Shown: in pieces, positions 11,784 to 22,543 of the stretch
Numbering within the stretch: the stretch's first letter is position 1
How the letters are laid out: each line of letters starts with the position of its first letter
Assembly (NCBI GenBank): GCA_015499995.1
Contig: JADNRV010000003.1
Coordinates: forward strand, 1,178,001 to 1,242,000
Direction of reading: 5' to 3'
DNA length: 64,000 nt
Source: Flammula alnicola
Lineage: Eukaryota > Basidiomycota > Agaricomycetes > Agaricales > Strophariaceae
Position numbers and translations under genes: made by a program
The notes under the pieces: model-generated
The model's input: the letters and a program-made list of their open reading frames with translations, nothing else
Database searches by the model: none
Told to the model about the DNA's origin: nothing

Positions 11784-11980
11784 TATTAACATTCATACCT
11801 CGTATGTACCTTGCACGGTCTCTACGTACCTTCGATAAGATTAGATACCCTTATCCGTTACTGTTACATCTTGTTACATTCATAACTTAGTCACATATGT
11901 TCGTTATAAACTAGAATACGCCCATTGTGCCACCTCAGTCCGTTCTACATACGTACTGAGGTGAGCACCCCGTACTTACA
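11784..11980 (+). repeat. Probable copia 3' LTR
   Basis: The region starts right after a polypurine tract (TTTGAGGGGAAG) with TATTAACATTC, probably a mutated TGTTAAC start. I place the end at GTACTTACA. No 5' partner LTR remains in the window, so the right boundary is a guess. The nearly repeated string TCCGTTCTACATACRTACTGAG also occurs again at about 12049, just outside. Confidence 0.45.
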
Positions 11981-12072
11981 TATATTCATTACCTTTTATA
12001 CTGACTATATACCGTAGATTATTTCCTATAGGTATAGCAATATATTTAGTCCGTTCTACATACATACTGAGA

Positions 12073-12268
12073 TTATTTCCTATATCCAGGGACTCCATAT
12101 GGAGTCTCCAGAGTTTGTCAGGACTCCATCTGGACTCCTGGTGGAGTCCAGCATAAAATTTGGCAGGGCTGTCAGCCAAAAAAAAGCACACATGGACTCC
12201 ACATGGACTACTCCACTCCACCGGAGTCCATCCAGAGTCCACCAGGAATAGGTGGGGGAGGGTAAAGA
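12073..12268. mobile_element. Short GGACTCCA-palindrome element
   Basis: About 195 bp are made of repeated GGACTCCA/TGGAGTCC half-sites in both orientations. The right end is GTGGGGGAGGGTAAAGACCTCACC. The larger element ending at 25412 has the same inner AATTTGGCAGG block and the same GTAAAGACCTCACC end, so this is probably a deleted relative. I see no target duplication. Confidence 0.55.
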
Positions 12269-12270
12269 CC

Positions 12271-12550
12271 TCACCTAATGCAGTCACAGTGCAGGCTAAG
12301 TGACACTATGCATTGTGGTACCATGTCCATCCTTGGGTATAACTATCATATCCAACTCTAGTACAACTAAGACCAGATAGCTCATGTTAAGTAGTGACCT
12401 GTCACACTGCTTGATTATAGTTAGGACCCCTGGTATTCACCTAATGTGGTCACAGTGCAGGCTAAGTGACACTATGCATTGTGGTACCATGTCCATCCTT
12501 GGGTATAACTATCATATCCAACTCTAGTATAACTAAGACCGGATAGCTCA
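12271..12550 (+). repeat. Direct duplication of a tRNA-like gene's 5' flank
   Basis: A block of about 112 bp starting TCACCTAATG occurs at 12271-12384 and again at 12437-12550, offset by 166 bp. The copies differ at only a few positions. The first ends inside a truncated tRNA start (GACCAGATAGCTCA at 12371-12384). The second runs into the full tRNA-like sequence. Confidence 0.8.
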
Positions 12551-12610
12551 GTGGTTAGAGCGTCCACCTAGTTTGTGGGAAGGTCCTTGGTTCAAACCCA
12601 GGTCTGGTCA
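12537..12610 (+). tRNA. tRNA-like gene, anticodon loop reads AGT (Thr)
   Basis: The sequence folds as a cloverleaf. It has a seven-pair acceptor stem (GACCGGA with TCTGGTC, one wobble), a D stem GCTC/GAGC with loop AGTGGTTA, an anticodon stem TCCAC/GTGGG with loop CTAGTTT, a T stem CTTGG/CCAGG with loop TTCAAAC, and a discriminator A. A TTTT terminator follows at 12616-12619. The oddities are a pyrimidine at position 37 and a six-base variable loop, so it could equally be a SINE head or a tRNA pseudogene. No CCA or intron is seen. Confidence 0.55.
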
Positions 12611-12615
12611 TATCC

Positions 12616-12619
12616 TTTT
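12616..12619 (+). terminator. RNA polymerase III T4 terminator
   Basis: TTTT lies six bases after the tRNA-like gene, the usual Pol III stop signal. Confidence 0.45.
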
Positions 12620-12650
12620 CCAAAGTCACTCGATCAAGTGATTTCTAACA

Positions 12651-14576
12651 GCTTGCCACCCCGGAGGGCAGGAGCCGTCAACACCAGTGTATGCAGCATC
12701 AGGATTGTCCTCGAGGGATTTGAGAGACGCATCCAAGATTAACTTCCAAGCTGCTTCAGGATCTTCGGACTTGCTAAAGTGTGGCTTGGCAAGCCAGTTC
12801 AACTGATCGACATACCGATCAAGGATTCAATAACCTGGTCAGGCCTCAGGAGCAAAAGGCTCCGTAGACTCAACAGGAACATTGGAATAATTCACATTAT
12901 CCATAAGAGCACCCGTCACCTTTCGGCGATGGGCAGCAGGCATGTGTTCAACCGACATGGGATGGGGGTTGCATGCTTAAGTGATGATCCGGTCATGAAC
13001 GACCGAACTGGGTGAGTGTCCGAAAGAGTGGCGACGCGTATCGCAGAGCGGTCGCGCAATCTTTTGAGAAGTATAAGGATGGGTAGGAGGCCCGCAAGGG
13101 CCTCCACTCCTCCCGAAGGTGAAGTACGGAATGCACCCGTAATCCAAAGAGCAGTGTTACACTGAACCTGTGTAAGCTGTTTAATGAGGCCCTTGTTTCG
13201 GGCACCCTTGAAAAACCACATGCGATACCCATAAGTGAATATGGGAATCATGCACGTGCAGTAGAGAAGGCGCTTCTGCATAAGCAGAAGCCCCTGGGTG
13301 GATGACCCAAGCATCCTCATCGATACAACCAATGTGAAACCCTTGGTGGAGTAGTATTGAACATGCTCATTGAAAGTGAGCTTGCGATCGAAGTAAAAGC
13401 CCAAGTACCACCAGAATGGCTTGGGCTTGAGATGATTAGCACGATCTCCGGTGTAGGGTGCATACCCGAGATTGATACTAGGATTATAACTAGAGTGAAA
13501 TTGATACTAGGATTATAACTAGAGTGAGATCTATCAAAATGAAAGATCTCAGACTTGTCGTGCTCGAGCGCCAAAGCAAATGCCTTGAACAGTTCGAAGA
13601 TAACAGCATATGCTTTCTTCAGCATCACAATATTATGATCCAGCCACTCATCTTGCATGATGAGTGTGCCATCATCAACATAAGAAGGTCGAGGCACCGC
13701 TTCTCGAACAGGCGCATAATAGGTGCCAGGTAAATAGCCGACAAGACAGGAGACAAGGCCGATCCTTGGCCCACCCCCACATCTGCCTGCAATGGGTCTG
13801 ATAAGAAGGAGTTCCACGCATAGCGCATCTTCCTCTCTACCCGATAAGATGCGAAAAACTTGACCCCCAAAGGAGGGAAGCCAAGTTTCTGAAGAATAAT
13901 CACGAGCGCATCGTGGTTAAGTGAAGGGAAAAACTGAGCGAGATCGAAGGTGACCACACTAGTCTTTAAACCCTTAGCCCACCCCGCATGCACAATGTGA
14001 GTGAGGAAGAGCCCAGCATCCTCAGTGGAGCGCTGACGAACACCCCCCACCTAGTTAGGATGGAAAATATCCAGACCGACAGCATCAAACTGGATGTGAT
14101 TCGAGATCATCTTCTCAATCAGTTTGCCAAGGGTGTTCAGAAGCACAATGGGCCTGAACACCTTCGGTGCGGAGTAGGATGGCTTATTCGGCTTGGGTAT
14201 AATAACTGAGAGTGAATCCTTGAATACTGATGGCCAATAGCCCACACGCATGCAGGCATTGGTGACCGAGAGCAGGACCTCAACAGAGTGAGGATCCCGA
14301 TGTACTATCCTCTTTAGGTGGGACTCATTGACATGATCCGGACCCAGAGCGGACAGACCAGAACATGCAGAGAGAGCCTCTGTGAGTTCCAGCACAGAAA
14401 AATGAACCCACTCCCTCACAGGCAGGGTGGGGAGAGAGTTCAACAAATTGGCATCAAACACTCTGTCAGAGGCAGAGTTGTAGGTACCGTGGAGCACATC
14501 CCAGAGGGTGGGCATATCATTGCAAGGCTCACCACGGTAGTGGAGAGCCTCACATGGAGGAAGTTTGCACTGCTGG
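12651..14576 (-). mobile_element. LINE copy A, 3' portion (Tad1-like)
   Basis: This is the minus-strand continuation of LINE copy A, which starts at 22543 and was split by the gypsy element at 14577-20853. It encodes the reverse transcriptase (YVDD-type block) and part of the C-terminal region. A CAG to TAG stop lies at 14051-14053 and there are several frameshifts. The 3' end stops inside the RNase H region at 12651, so the 3' UTR and poly(A) are missing. That is unusual for a LINE and suggests later deletion. Confidence 0.85.
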
Positions 14577-14768
14577 TGTTAGGAGGAGACTCAAAGAGGC
14601 GAGGGAAATCGGAGACGAAGAGATGAGTGGATAAACCAGGTAGAAAGTGAGGTACATGAGGGACGAGGTACGGTTTATATACGTAGTACGAGTCCCGATT
14701 GGGATGTGATCGACCGTAAGGTATACGATCGGAGGGTTATGGCTATAACGGGAGGAGGTACTCTAACA
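14577..14768 (-). repeat. 3' LTR of the gypsy element
   Basis: Identical to the 5' LTR. It is preceded, in element orientation, by a polypurine tract. Confidence 0.95.
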
Positions 14769-14785
14769 TCACCCCCTCTCCAAAA
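14769..14785 (-). promoter_or_regulatory. Polypurine tract of the gypsy element
   Basis: Read on the minus strand the sequence is TTTTGGAGAGGGGGTGA, immediately upstream of the 3' LTR. This is the expected plus-strand primer for second-strand DNA synthesis. Confidence 0.8.
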
Positions 14786-14820
14786 AGTGGGCGAAAAGAA
14801 AGAAATATGTACAAGAAGAA

Positions 14821-17800
14821 TTAAAGAGACTGATTATAAGCAAGAACAATACCGTCAGGGTCAGCCAGAGAGGCAAGCTCGACAGCAGAGATCCAGGTTG
14901 CGTCCTCCGGGTCCTGACCTTCTAAAAGAACCAGGTAATAGTTTGTGTTGCGAAGCGCGCGGTGTAGTAAGATAGCTTGAATAGTGGGCGCGCGGTCGCT
15001 TAGATCTGGGAGGGACACAGGCTCAGATTGGGATGGGAAGGCGGGAGTGACAAAGGGGACAAGCTTAGATATATGGAAAACGTCGTGTATCTTCCAAGTT
15101 GCAGGCAGCTTCAGTCGATAGGATTGGATACCGACGCGCTCTAAGACTTCGAAAGGGCCATGTCGCTTGTCGTCCAACTTCTTGGCAGGTCGCGTCGTCT
15201 TGAGACCTCGAGCGTCGAGCAAGACGAGGTCGCCGGCATTGAGTTCAGGAGCTTCTCGGTGGGAACGGTCGTAAGAGCGTTTCATCGCTTCGTTTGCCAG
15301 CTTCAGGGCAGAGGCAGTTTCTTTGGCGAGAGCGTCCATTTGCTTAGCGAACGCATCAGCGCGGGGGACGCCCGACGAGGAGTGTCGAACGGGTAGCAGA
15401 GGTCGGCGAGGGTGACGGCCGTAATTGAGGAAGAATGGCGAGTAGCCAGTAGACACATTGACCTTGTTGTTGAGAGCGAACTCGGCGCAGGCGAGCCAGT
15501 CAGCCCAGTCGGACTGACGTTGGTTCACGAAGATCCTAAGGAATTGTTCGATCTCCTGGTTCGCGCGTTCCGTCTGACCATCCGTCTGAGGACGCCGAGC
15601 CGTGGATAAGTTCTCCGTGATGCCCAGGAGCTTATTCAGTGCGCGCATGAAGTTGGCAACGAATTGTGGACCGCGGTCAGAAATTACACGGAAGGGCAGG
15701 CCGAAATCCTTCCAAACGTGATCTCGGTACTTCTTTGCAGCCGCCTCCGAGGTAATTGTCTTGTTGCAGGGAATCAAGTGAACCATCTTAGAAAGGCAGT
15801 CGACGCACACCATGATTGCGTTGAAACCTCGAGAGCGAGGGAGGTCGGTCACGAAGTCGCAAGACATAATGTACCAGTATCCATCGGGTTCCTCGTTGGG
15901 CGTGAGCAGGCCAAGAGGTTTTTGGCGCAAGGGCTTTGTGCGTTGGCAAGTTGAGCAGCCGTCGACATAAGCATGGGCATCCTTAGTAACCGAAGGCCAC
16001 CAAAAGTCACGTTGAATTAGCTCGACCGTCTTAGAGCAGCCGGGGTGACCACAGAAAAGCGAATCGTGGTTTTCGCGGATGATCCGTTCACGAAGGGATG
16101 CCACGTTGGGAACGTAAACGTGCTCGTACCAGCAAAGAATACCATCATTGTAAGTCCACCCTCGAATGTTCAGGTGCTTAGCATGGACGTCGTCGAGAAT
16201 TGCCTTGTAAGTCTTGATTTCATCGACAAAGGAATTCATGGAGTACTCGACCTGAGTTCGCCGAATGTGTTCTGGCTTCAAGAGGGTGATGTCCGCATTG
16301 TCCTCAGAGCCATCGTCATAGTCAGGGCGGCGAGACAGAGCATCAGCGCAGACCATAGTGGACCCAGGCTTGTGAAGGAGAACAAAATTGAATTCAGATA
16401 ACTCGAGGGACCAACGCGCCTGACGACGATTTAGCTTTTGATTAGACATGAAGTAGAGGAGGTTTTTGTGGTCAGAATGAATCTCGAACGGAGTGGTTGA
16501 GCCATGGAGATAGCGGCGCCAGTCGGACAAGGCGCGCATGATGGAAAGTAGTTCACGGTCGTGTATGTCATAGTTGCGTTCGACATCGTTCAGAGCCTTT
16601 GAGTAGAAGCGACCGGCCGCCAGTGATCATCCTGGAGCTGACTGAGGACGGCGCCTGTTGCATAACCTGAGCTGTCGGCCTCGACGCGGAAAGGTGCGTC
16701 GTCGATAGGGAGGGCGAGGATAGGACCTTCAGCGCCGGCTGTGGCATAACGCTAAGAACGCGTCATTCTCTCGTTCAGTCCAAGACCAAGGAACGGAGCC
16801 GCAGAGTCTGTTGAATGGCGTTGCAAGCTTCGCGAAGTTATGAACGAAGCGGCGGTAGAAGTTCACAAACCCCAGAAATTGTTGTACGTCCTTCTTGTTC
16901 CGCGGGACGGGCCACTTTGTCATTGCCTCGATCTTCTTAGGGTCCATGCGAAGGTTGCCGTGAGAGATGATAACACCCAGGTATTCGACTTCCGTCGCTT
17001 CGAAGACACACTTCTCAGGCTTCAGATACAGCTTTTCCTTAGCGAGAATGTCGAGGACCTGCCGCGTGATTAGATGATGAGAGGCAATGTCGTCCGTGAA
17101 AATAAGTATGTCGTCCATGTAGATAATAACGTGCCCAGCCGTAATGAGGTCGCGGAAAAGGTCATTCATCATATTTTGAAAGGTTGCCGGGGAGTTTGTA
17201 AGCCCAAAAAACATGACGAGAGGCTCGAAAAGACCCCTGTTGGTTATGAAAGCAGCCTTTGGTTCGTCGCCAGCCTTCATCCGGATGTTGTTGTAACCCC
17301 AGCGGATGTCGAGTTTCGTAAAGTACTTAGCGCCCTTCAGCTTATCGATCAGCTCCGAAACGAGAGGTAGAGGGTAACGATTCTTGACAGTCATCTCATT
17401 AAGGCGGCGGTAGTCCTGGACGGGTCGGAGCGAGCCGTCTTTTTTCTTGACAAAGAAGAACGGTGACGCGATTTCAGACTTGGAAGGGCGAATACGGCCA
17501 GTACGCAAGTGTTCATCCAAGAAGTTGTCGAGCTCAACTTGTTCAGACTTTGACAATGGGTAGATCTTACTGGAGATCGGCTTCGCGTCAGGCTTCAGTT
17601 CAATGGCGTGGTCCCAGGGACGGCGAGGCGGCAAGTGATTGAATTCCGCTTTGGCGAAGACCGGTGAAAAGTCTTTAACGTATCTGTCCGGCAGTGACGC
17701 TGATTCGCGCTGTTGGCACAAGAACTCAGAGATGTGTTCATCAGGACGCTGAGCAGCCTCAAGGGCATCAAGGGCATTCAGGTCGACGCACAGGAGGGCG

Positions 17801-18652
17801 TCGTCAGCAGGTGTCAGTTCGGCAGACAAAATGTCGAACCATTCCTCGTCGATGTCTTTAGCATCGGGATCGTCCAGGAATTCGTCCATGCCGCGAACAT
17901 GTTCAACGTCAGGACCCAAATCAGCCGTGGACGAGGGAGACGAGCGCGACGACCTGGGTGATTCAGTAGAGGTGGAGTCGGTAAGCGCAGGAGTCGTGGG
18001 CAAAGTTGTAGACAGTCCACAGGTTGAAGGGCACCTTGTGAAGCAGATTTGGCCAGTTTTCCAGTCCACAAGAGGGTTGTGGAAACGCAGCCACGCGAGA
18101 CCGAGGATGACGTTCGAAGAGCCTGTATTTGTTACCTTGAAGACGAGGTCCTCCGTGTGATCTCCGACAGTCAGGCGGAGTGTCGCAGTGTACTTTATCG
18201 TACCGCCGATATTCTGTGTGCCATCGGCATTGTAGACAGGGATCGGGTGAGGCAGAGCCTCTGTTTTGATATTGTACTTGGCGACAAACGCAGAATGCAT
18301 GTAGCCAAGACCAGAGGCACCAGAGTCGATAAGCGCATCAGAAGTATAGCAAGATTTTCCGTCGAGTGAACAAAGACCGGCGGAGACGTGGTGTCGGGAG
18401 TAGGATCGTCAATGTGGAAGATTAGTTCATTGTTGGGGAAGGGAATAGAGAACTCTGAAGGTGATAATCAGCGTCTTTAACTTCGACGAGAGAGACTGGA
18501 GGTGAGCATCTAGGGGAATCAGGTAAGGTGGTAGTCAGAAGAGGAATGGAGAGGAGAGGCAGCGATATGGGTTTGGCAGGAACAATGGACTCTATTGGTG
18601 TCGCAGAGGTAGGTACATTGGAAACTGCTTCAGACGAGGACATATCTTTCAC
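14821..18652 (-). pseudogene. gypsy Pol (PR-RT-RNase H-INT-chromodomain)
   Basis: The protease shows LIDSGAS near 18345. The reverse transcriptase shows YMDD at 17110-17121. RNase H follows at about 16450-16740. The integrase has a His-His-Cys-Cys finger near 15940-16090 and a D,D,E core including ISDRGPQF and GQTERANQE. The C-terminal end has a chromodomain-like segment (YLVLLEGQDPEDATW). Frames change between 18300 and 18650 (protease N-side) and twice between about 16620 and 16735 (RNase H), each consistent with single-base indels. As read, one continuous Pol cannot be made. Pol opens in another frame right at the gag stop, so frameshifting or reinitiation is expected in the intact ancestor. 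Confidence 0.88.
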
Positions 18653-20058
18653 TCGTCGGACTCTACAAAAAACGCAGGGTATTCAGTCATCAGCCGAATA
18701 AAAACCTCGCGGTCATCGGTGCCGTCGTCCAACTCGTCCACTCTTTCTAGCATCAAGCGAGCCTCCTCGATCTGGGTCTCAAGCAGATCGACGCGCTCCA
18801 GGACCTGACGCGTGAGTTCGCCGACGTTCTTCTTGTCGCAGCTTTTGGCGATGTGGTCCAAGCTTCCACATTTCCAGCACTTGCGAGGGTTCGCGGTGTT
18901 TCTCGGCGCAGGGGTCGAAGAGGAGGATGCGACGGGTGCCGCGGGAGCTGGGGTGGTAGTGTGGGTAGTTAAAGAACCGGTCAACGGTTTAGGCGTATAG
19001 GGTGCAGAGGGTTTGTTGAAAGTGAACCCTGGGGTAAAGCGTCGGGAAAGGGGATTAGAAGTAGGCGCGAAGTAAGAATTGGCAGCCCGGTTTTCACGAA
19101 GATCCTGGTCGACGTCGAGTATGAGAGTCTTCCACTCTCTGTACGTCGAGGGTTTGGGGCGGCGTCGTCCGACTTCATCTCGAACATCCTTGCGCAAAGC
19201 TCGCTTTAGCTGAAATATAACCGCATCGTTGCAGAAGTTAGCATCAGCCTTGAGAGCCTCGAATGCAATGAGAAACTCCTCAGCCGTGCGCCTTTCTTGG
19301 CAAATCAGGTGGATTTGACGCTGAGCTTCTTCAACACGGTGTGGGTTTCCGAACGATTCCAGTAGACGGTCCTCAAAGGCTTCCCAAGTTGTGAAACGGT
19401 ACGTGTGAGAGTTGATTTCGTTGAAGAAAGCGTCCCTCCATTTTTTCGCATTGCCTTTCAAGAAACCCAGAGCGAAGCGGACTTGGGACTCCGTCGTGGG
19501 ATAGACAGTCGGTTGTGCGAAAAAGATGTTCACACAGGACTGGATGAAGCCCTCGGTGTTACTAGGGGAGCCGTCAAAAGATTCCGGGTCAGCCATGTGC
19601 ATCTTGACAGCGTGGGTAGGGAAGGAACTGGGTACAGTAGTAGGCGCGACAGGAGCCGCACGATTCTGAGAAGCAAGAACGTTGCTCATCATACCCTGAA
19701 ACGAAGTCATCATGAGTTTCTGCTGGTCTGCCATGGCCTGAGTGAGTAGAGTTTGTTGGCTAGCGAGGATTCATTCGAGAGCTGACTGATCAATGGAAGA
19801 CGAAGGGGTGTCCGAGCGACGACGAGGTCGTAGTTGCGGGCTAATGGGTTCAAGAGAAGGGGTCCCGGCAGAACCTAAGAAACTCGGCACGTTGACAGTC
19901 TCGTTGTTTCCCGCGTGCTCCGCCTGGGAGTCGTCAGGTAACGGACCAGGGTGTTCGACAAGCAGAGTTAATGCCTCGAAAGCGTTGGCAGGACGTTCCT
20001 GACTCCTAGTCATAGCGCGGGTCTTTCCAGAGGCCTTTGGGCTTCGCATAGTGTGCAT
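18649..20058 (-). pseudogene. gypsy Gag with one in-frame stop
   Basis: The frame runs from a Met at 20058 to the stop at 18649. It is interrupted only by TGA at 19771-19773, where CGA (Arg) is the likely ancestor. Downstream of that stop is a 361-residue open stretch with a retrotransposon Gag domain (PESFDG, then 'FLKGNAKKWRDAF') and one zinc knuckle Cys-X2-Cys-X4-His-X4-Cys (CWKCGSLDHIAKSC). The N-terminal part is Pro/Ser-rich. Translation from the internal Met at 19734 could still give a nearly complete Gag. Confidence 0.85.
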
Positions 20059-20648
20059 GGGAATAACAAAGTGGTAGAGATAAAAAGAAAAAGTCCAGAA
20101 AACAAGAATGTATGCGTGAGAGAAGGCGAGAAGACAAGAGATTCAGTGTGATGACGAGAAGGTGCAGAAGTGGGCCTGGTACGGAAGATATAACACGTCG
20201 TACAGGGAGGCGTCTCCGTAGCGGTTTACGCTCTCAGATTTGATATCCGTCCAGAAGGTGCGAAAACTGTCCCAGTACAGTTCAGAGAAATCCGAAGTTG
20301 GCAGAGATTCCGCAGGTACAGGGCTAGAATAGAGAACCTCGATAGACGGGACAGAATTAGAGTACGCTAAGCGGTAGCGGTACACGTACTTGTGATGACG
20401 GAGGTGTATGATCCGAGCCACGCCTTTGGGGTAGGAACGAATGATTGGCGTGAGAGGGGGTCAAAAATAAAAATCAGACACGGCGGTGAAGAAATGCACA
20501 GGGCGGGGGAAATTTAGGACACGGCGGGGAGGAATTAGACAGGGCGGGGGGGAATTTGAGGACAGGGTGATCAAGGTTGGAGAGGAGTAGCGGAGATCGC
20601 TTTGAGGGAATCGGTTTAGAGGGGAAAGGGTGTCGGTTAGGATAGAAA

Positions 20649-20659
20649 ACTTTCTACCT
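20649..20659 (-). promoter_or_regulatory. Self-primer binding site (11 nt)
   Basis: On the minus strand AGGTAGAAAGT lies two bases inside the 5' LTR, where a primer binding site is expected. It is perfectly complementary over 11 nt to ACTTTCTACCT in the LTR (20723-20733), the predicted 5' end of the transcript. Pairing stops on both sides after 11 bases. This matches the Tf1/sushi self-priming arrangement and does not resemble a tRNA-primed site. Confidence 0.75.
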
Positions 20660-20661
20660 AA

Positions 20662-20853
20662 TGTTAGGAGGAGACTCAAAGAGGCGAGGGAAATCGGAGA
20701 CGAAGAGATGAGTGGATAAACCAGGTAGAAAGTGAGGTACATGAGGGACGAGGTACGGTTTATATACGTAGTACGAGTCCCGATTGGGATGTGATCGACC
20801 GTAAGGTATACGATCGGAGGGTTATGGCTATAACGGGAGGAGGTACTCTAACA
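20662..20853 (-). repeat. 5' LTR of the gypsy element
   Basis: This LTR is 192 bp, starts TGTTAGAGTACC and ends CTCCTAACA in element orientation. It is base-for-base identical to 14577-14768. It carries a TATA box and the predicted transcript start. Confidence 0.95.
20759..20766 (-). promoter_or_regulatory. TATA box in the gypsy 5' LTR
   Basis: TATATAAA on the minus strand lies about 26-33 nt upstream of ACTTTCTACCT (20733 downward). That spacing fits the start of the retroelement RNA. Confidence 0.65.
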
Positions 20854-20858
20854 GCTGG

Positions 20859-21994
20859 ACCCAATTCATAAGGTCCCATGGGTGTTTGTTAGCAGATGTG
20901 ATTTCATGAATCCGATGATCAAAGAATTCGTGTTTGATGTCTCAGACGATCTGCCAAAAAGATTTCCAGTCCTCGGGCAAGCGACTGCACTGAAACATGT
21001 CAAGGGCATCTGAGCACTCCTGGGTCCACCAGGACTTAGACCGCCAGGTAACAAAGGACTCCTTGGCATGGGAATCCCATGCCGTGGAGAAGACCAAAGC
21101 CACCGCTTGCGCAGCAGCCTCAATCTATTCCTCGGTGGTCAGAGGGGCAGTTGGGTCTATAGCCCGAAGCCCAGAACTAATAGAATTGATGAATGCAGGA
21201 CCATCATCAGTAGGAAGAGACATCCGAACCACCCCGCTAGGGGTGGGAGAGATGTCCAGTGTGGTCGAAATTGGAATGTGATCCGACTTGAGTTGAATGT
21301 CTGGGCATCGGACAACAGTACCATTGATCACCTGGTTAGGCGGGACGAAAGCCAGATCAATCACCGTTTTGCACTTGGTGGGATCTCTGGGGATATGTGT
21401 GGGCCCTGGATTGCCAAAGGCAGCCAGTTCAAGCCCAAGAATAGCAGCGGATTGCTGTAGTGAGAGAGCGCATCCCTCCCGACCACTGTGACCTTTGTCC
21501 CAGTCCTCAGAGTGTGCATTAAAGTCCCCACCCATGAAAAGGAAGCAAGGAAGTGCATCATCGTGGGTCTTGAGCCAATTAATGGCCCCATGATCTGCGT
21601 CAGAGTAGACATTCATCAAAAAGAAGGTCTCGGCACTTGTTGAGAGTGACAGGACCTGTATGTCAGGGTGATCGATCACATCCCTTTGTAAAGACAGATG
21701 ATACCGGGCCAACCTAGTCGAAACATAGGTCATAACCCAGGGTCGCTCATCTGCAGTAGTAGGCGCATGGACCATTGCCAGCCAATCTGGGTGGTTCGGT
21801 GCGCCTATGACATCCTCGCCCTTTCTGGTTTTAGCAGACGGGGCGGTCCTTATGTGTCTCCAGCGGGGTTCCTGAACAAAGATAATATCATATATGTTGT
21901 TACATTGCGATAGTATTACATCCAGGGACATCCCGTCCCTGGCCACGTTCCAACTCAAAACCCGCACCTCATCCAGCATTGGTTGTACTGGCAT
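20859..21994 (-). pseudogene. LINE copy A ORF2, endonuclease portion
   Basis: It starts with MPVQPMLDEVRVLSWNVARD, the N-terminus of an APE-type endonuclease. The catalytic-type motifs LSWNVAR, QEPRW, GGDFNAHS and SDHIPIS are visible. The frame closes at 21125 (LTTEE then stop) and further stops follow where sister copies have sense codons, mainly C to T changes. Confidence 0.85.
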
Positions 21995-22543
21995 TAAGCT
22001 ACATTGTGTGAGTAAGGGGTGGGACAATGATTTAACCAGAAATCACGTACCTCAGCATATTTCGCATTGATCCATGCACGATCGAAGTGGTGATGCCAGA
22101 ACGAGCACTTGCTCGAAGAGGCCTAATGATCTTTGTGGCATGAAGGGCACCGCGCAGAGTGGGGGCAGTCTGTGCCAGTCGGAGTGCCTTTGGTTGGGGG
22201 CTTAGCCTCTGGGTGAGATTTACAGCATGAGGTGGCGATGCGATGAACAAGCATCACCATCTTCACCTCATCACTGGTGGTAGGAACCCTAGTGACATAG
22301 TCACTAAAGGCCGGAAGATCGAGAGCCTTAAGATAAGACTTCGAAGTAGGGAGCCCAACCCACACGTCAAGGGTGTCGGAGGTGGGAGTGATAACATGGA
22401 CAAAGCCACAGATAACGTTGAGGTCAGCCTCATTGGCCACCCTGGAGGTTGTGAGAGATATACCCTCGAAGACCTTTATCAATCTTGTCATGAAGCTCGA
22501 CGATTTTCGCGTCCTTAGGACGAGCCCCAGGGCCAGAGTACTG
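21994..22543 (-). pseudogene. LINE copy A ORF1 fragment
   Basis: The fragment matches the LINE ORF1 of the other copies but has an internal deletion of about 300 bp between the KMVML and HRIATSCC segments, removing the first zinc knuckle. A stop at 22123-22125 replaces a Trp (TGG to TAG). The downstream ORF2 start overlaps as TAATG at 21994. Confidence 0.8.

Larger units (their letters stand above)
4788..11980 (+). mobile_element. Ty1/copia retrotransposon, 5'-truncated, split by a hAT
   Basis: The domain order is partial Gag, zinc knuckle, protease, integrase, reverse transcriptase, RNase H, which is the copia order. The 5' LTR and the N-terminal half of Gag are missing. The Gag begins directly at the conserved region that precedes the 'YDPYIS' motif. 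The pol C-terminus resumes after the hAT insertion at 11681 and ends near 11776. A purine-rich GAGGGGAAG and a probable 3' LTR follow. Several stops and a frameshift show it is dead. Confidence 0.9.
14577..20853 (-). mobile_element. Ty3/gypsy chromovirus-type LTR retrotransposon
   Basis: The 6277-bp element has identical 192-bp LTRs (TGTTAG...TAACA) and a 5-bp target duplication GCTGG (14572-14576 and 20854-20858) in LINE copy A. The coding order on the minus strand is gag, protease, reverse transcriptase, RNase H, integrase and a chromodomain-like tail. Identical LTRs point to recent insertion. The internal region nevertheless carries a stop in gag and several frameshifts. Confidence 0.95.
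20854..22543 (-). mobile_element. LINE copy A, 5' portion
   Basis: Minus-strand LINE with the end of ORF1 and the endonuclease part of ORF2. It is 5'-truncated at about 22543, where a tRNA-headed SINE starts. It continues beyond the gypsy insertion at 14576. Confidence 0.85.
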
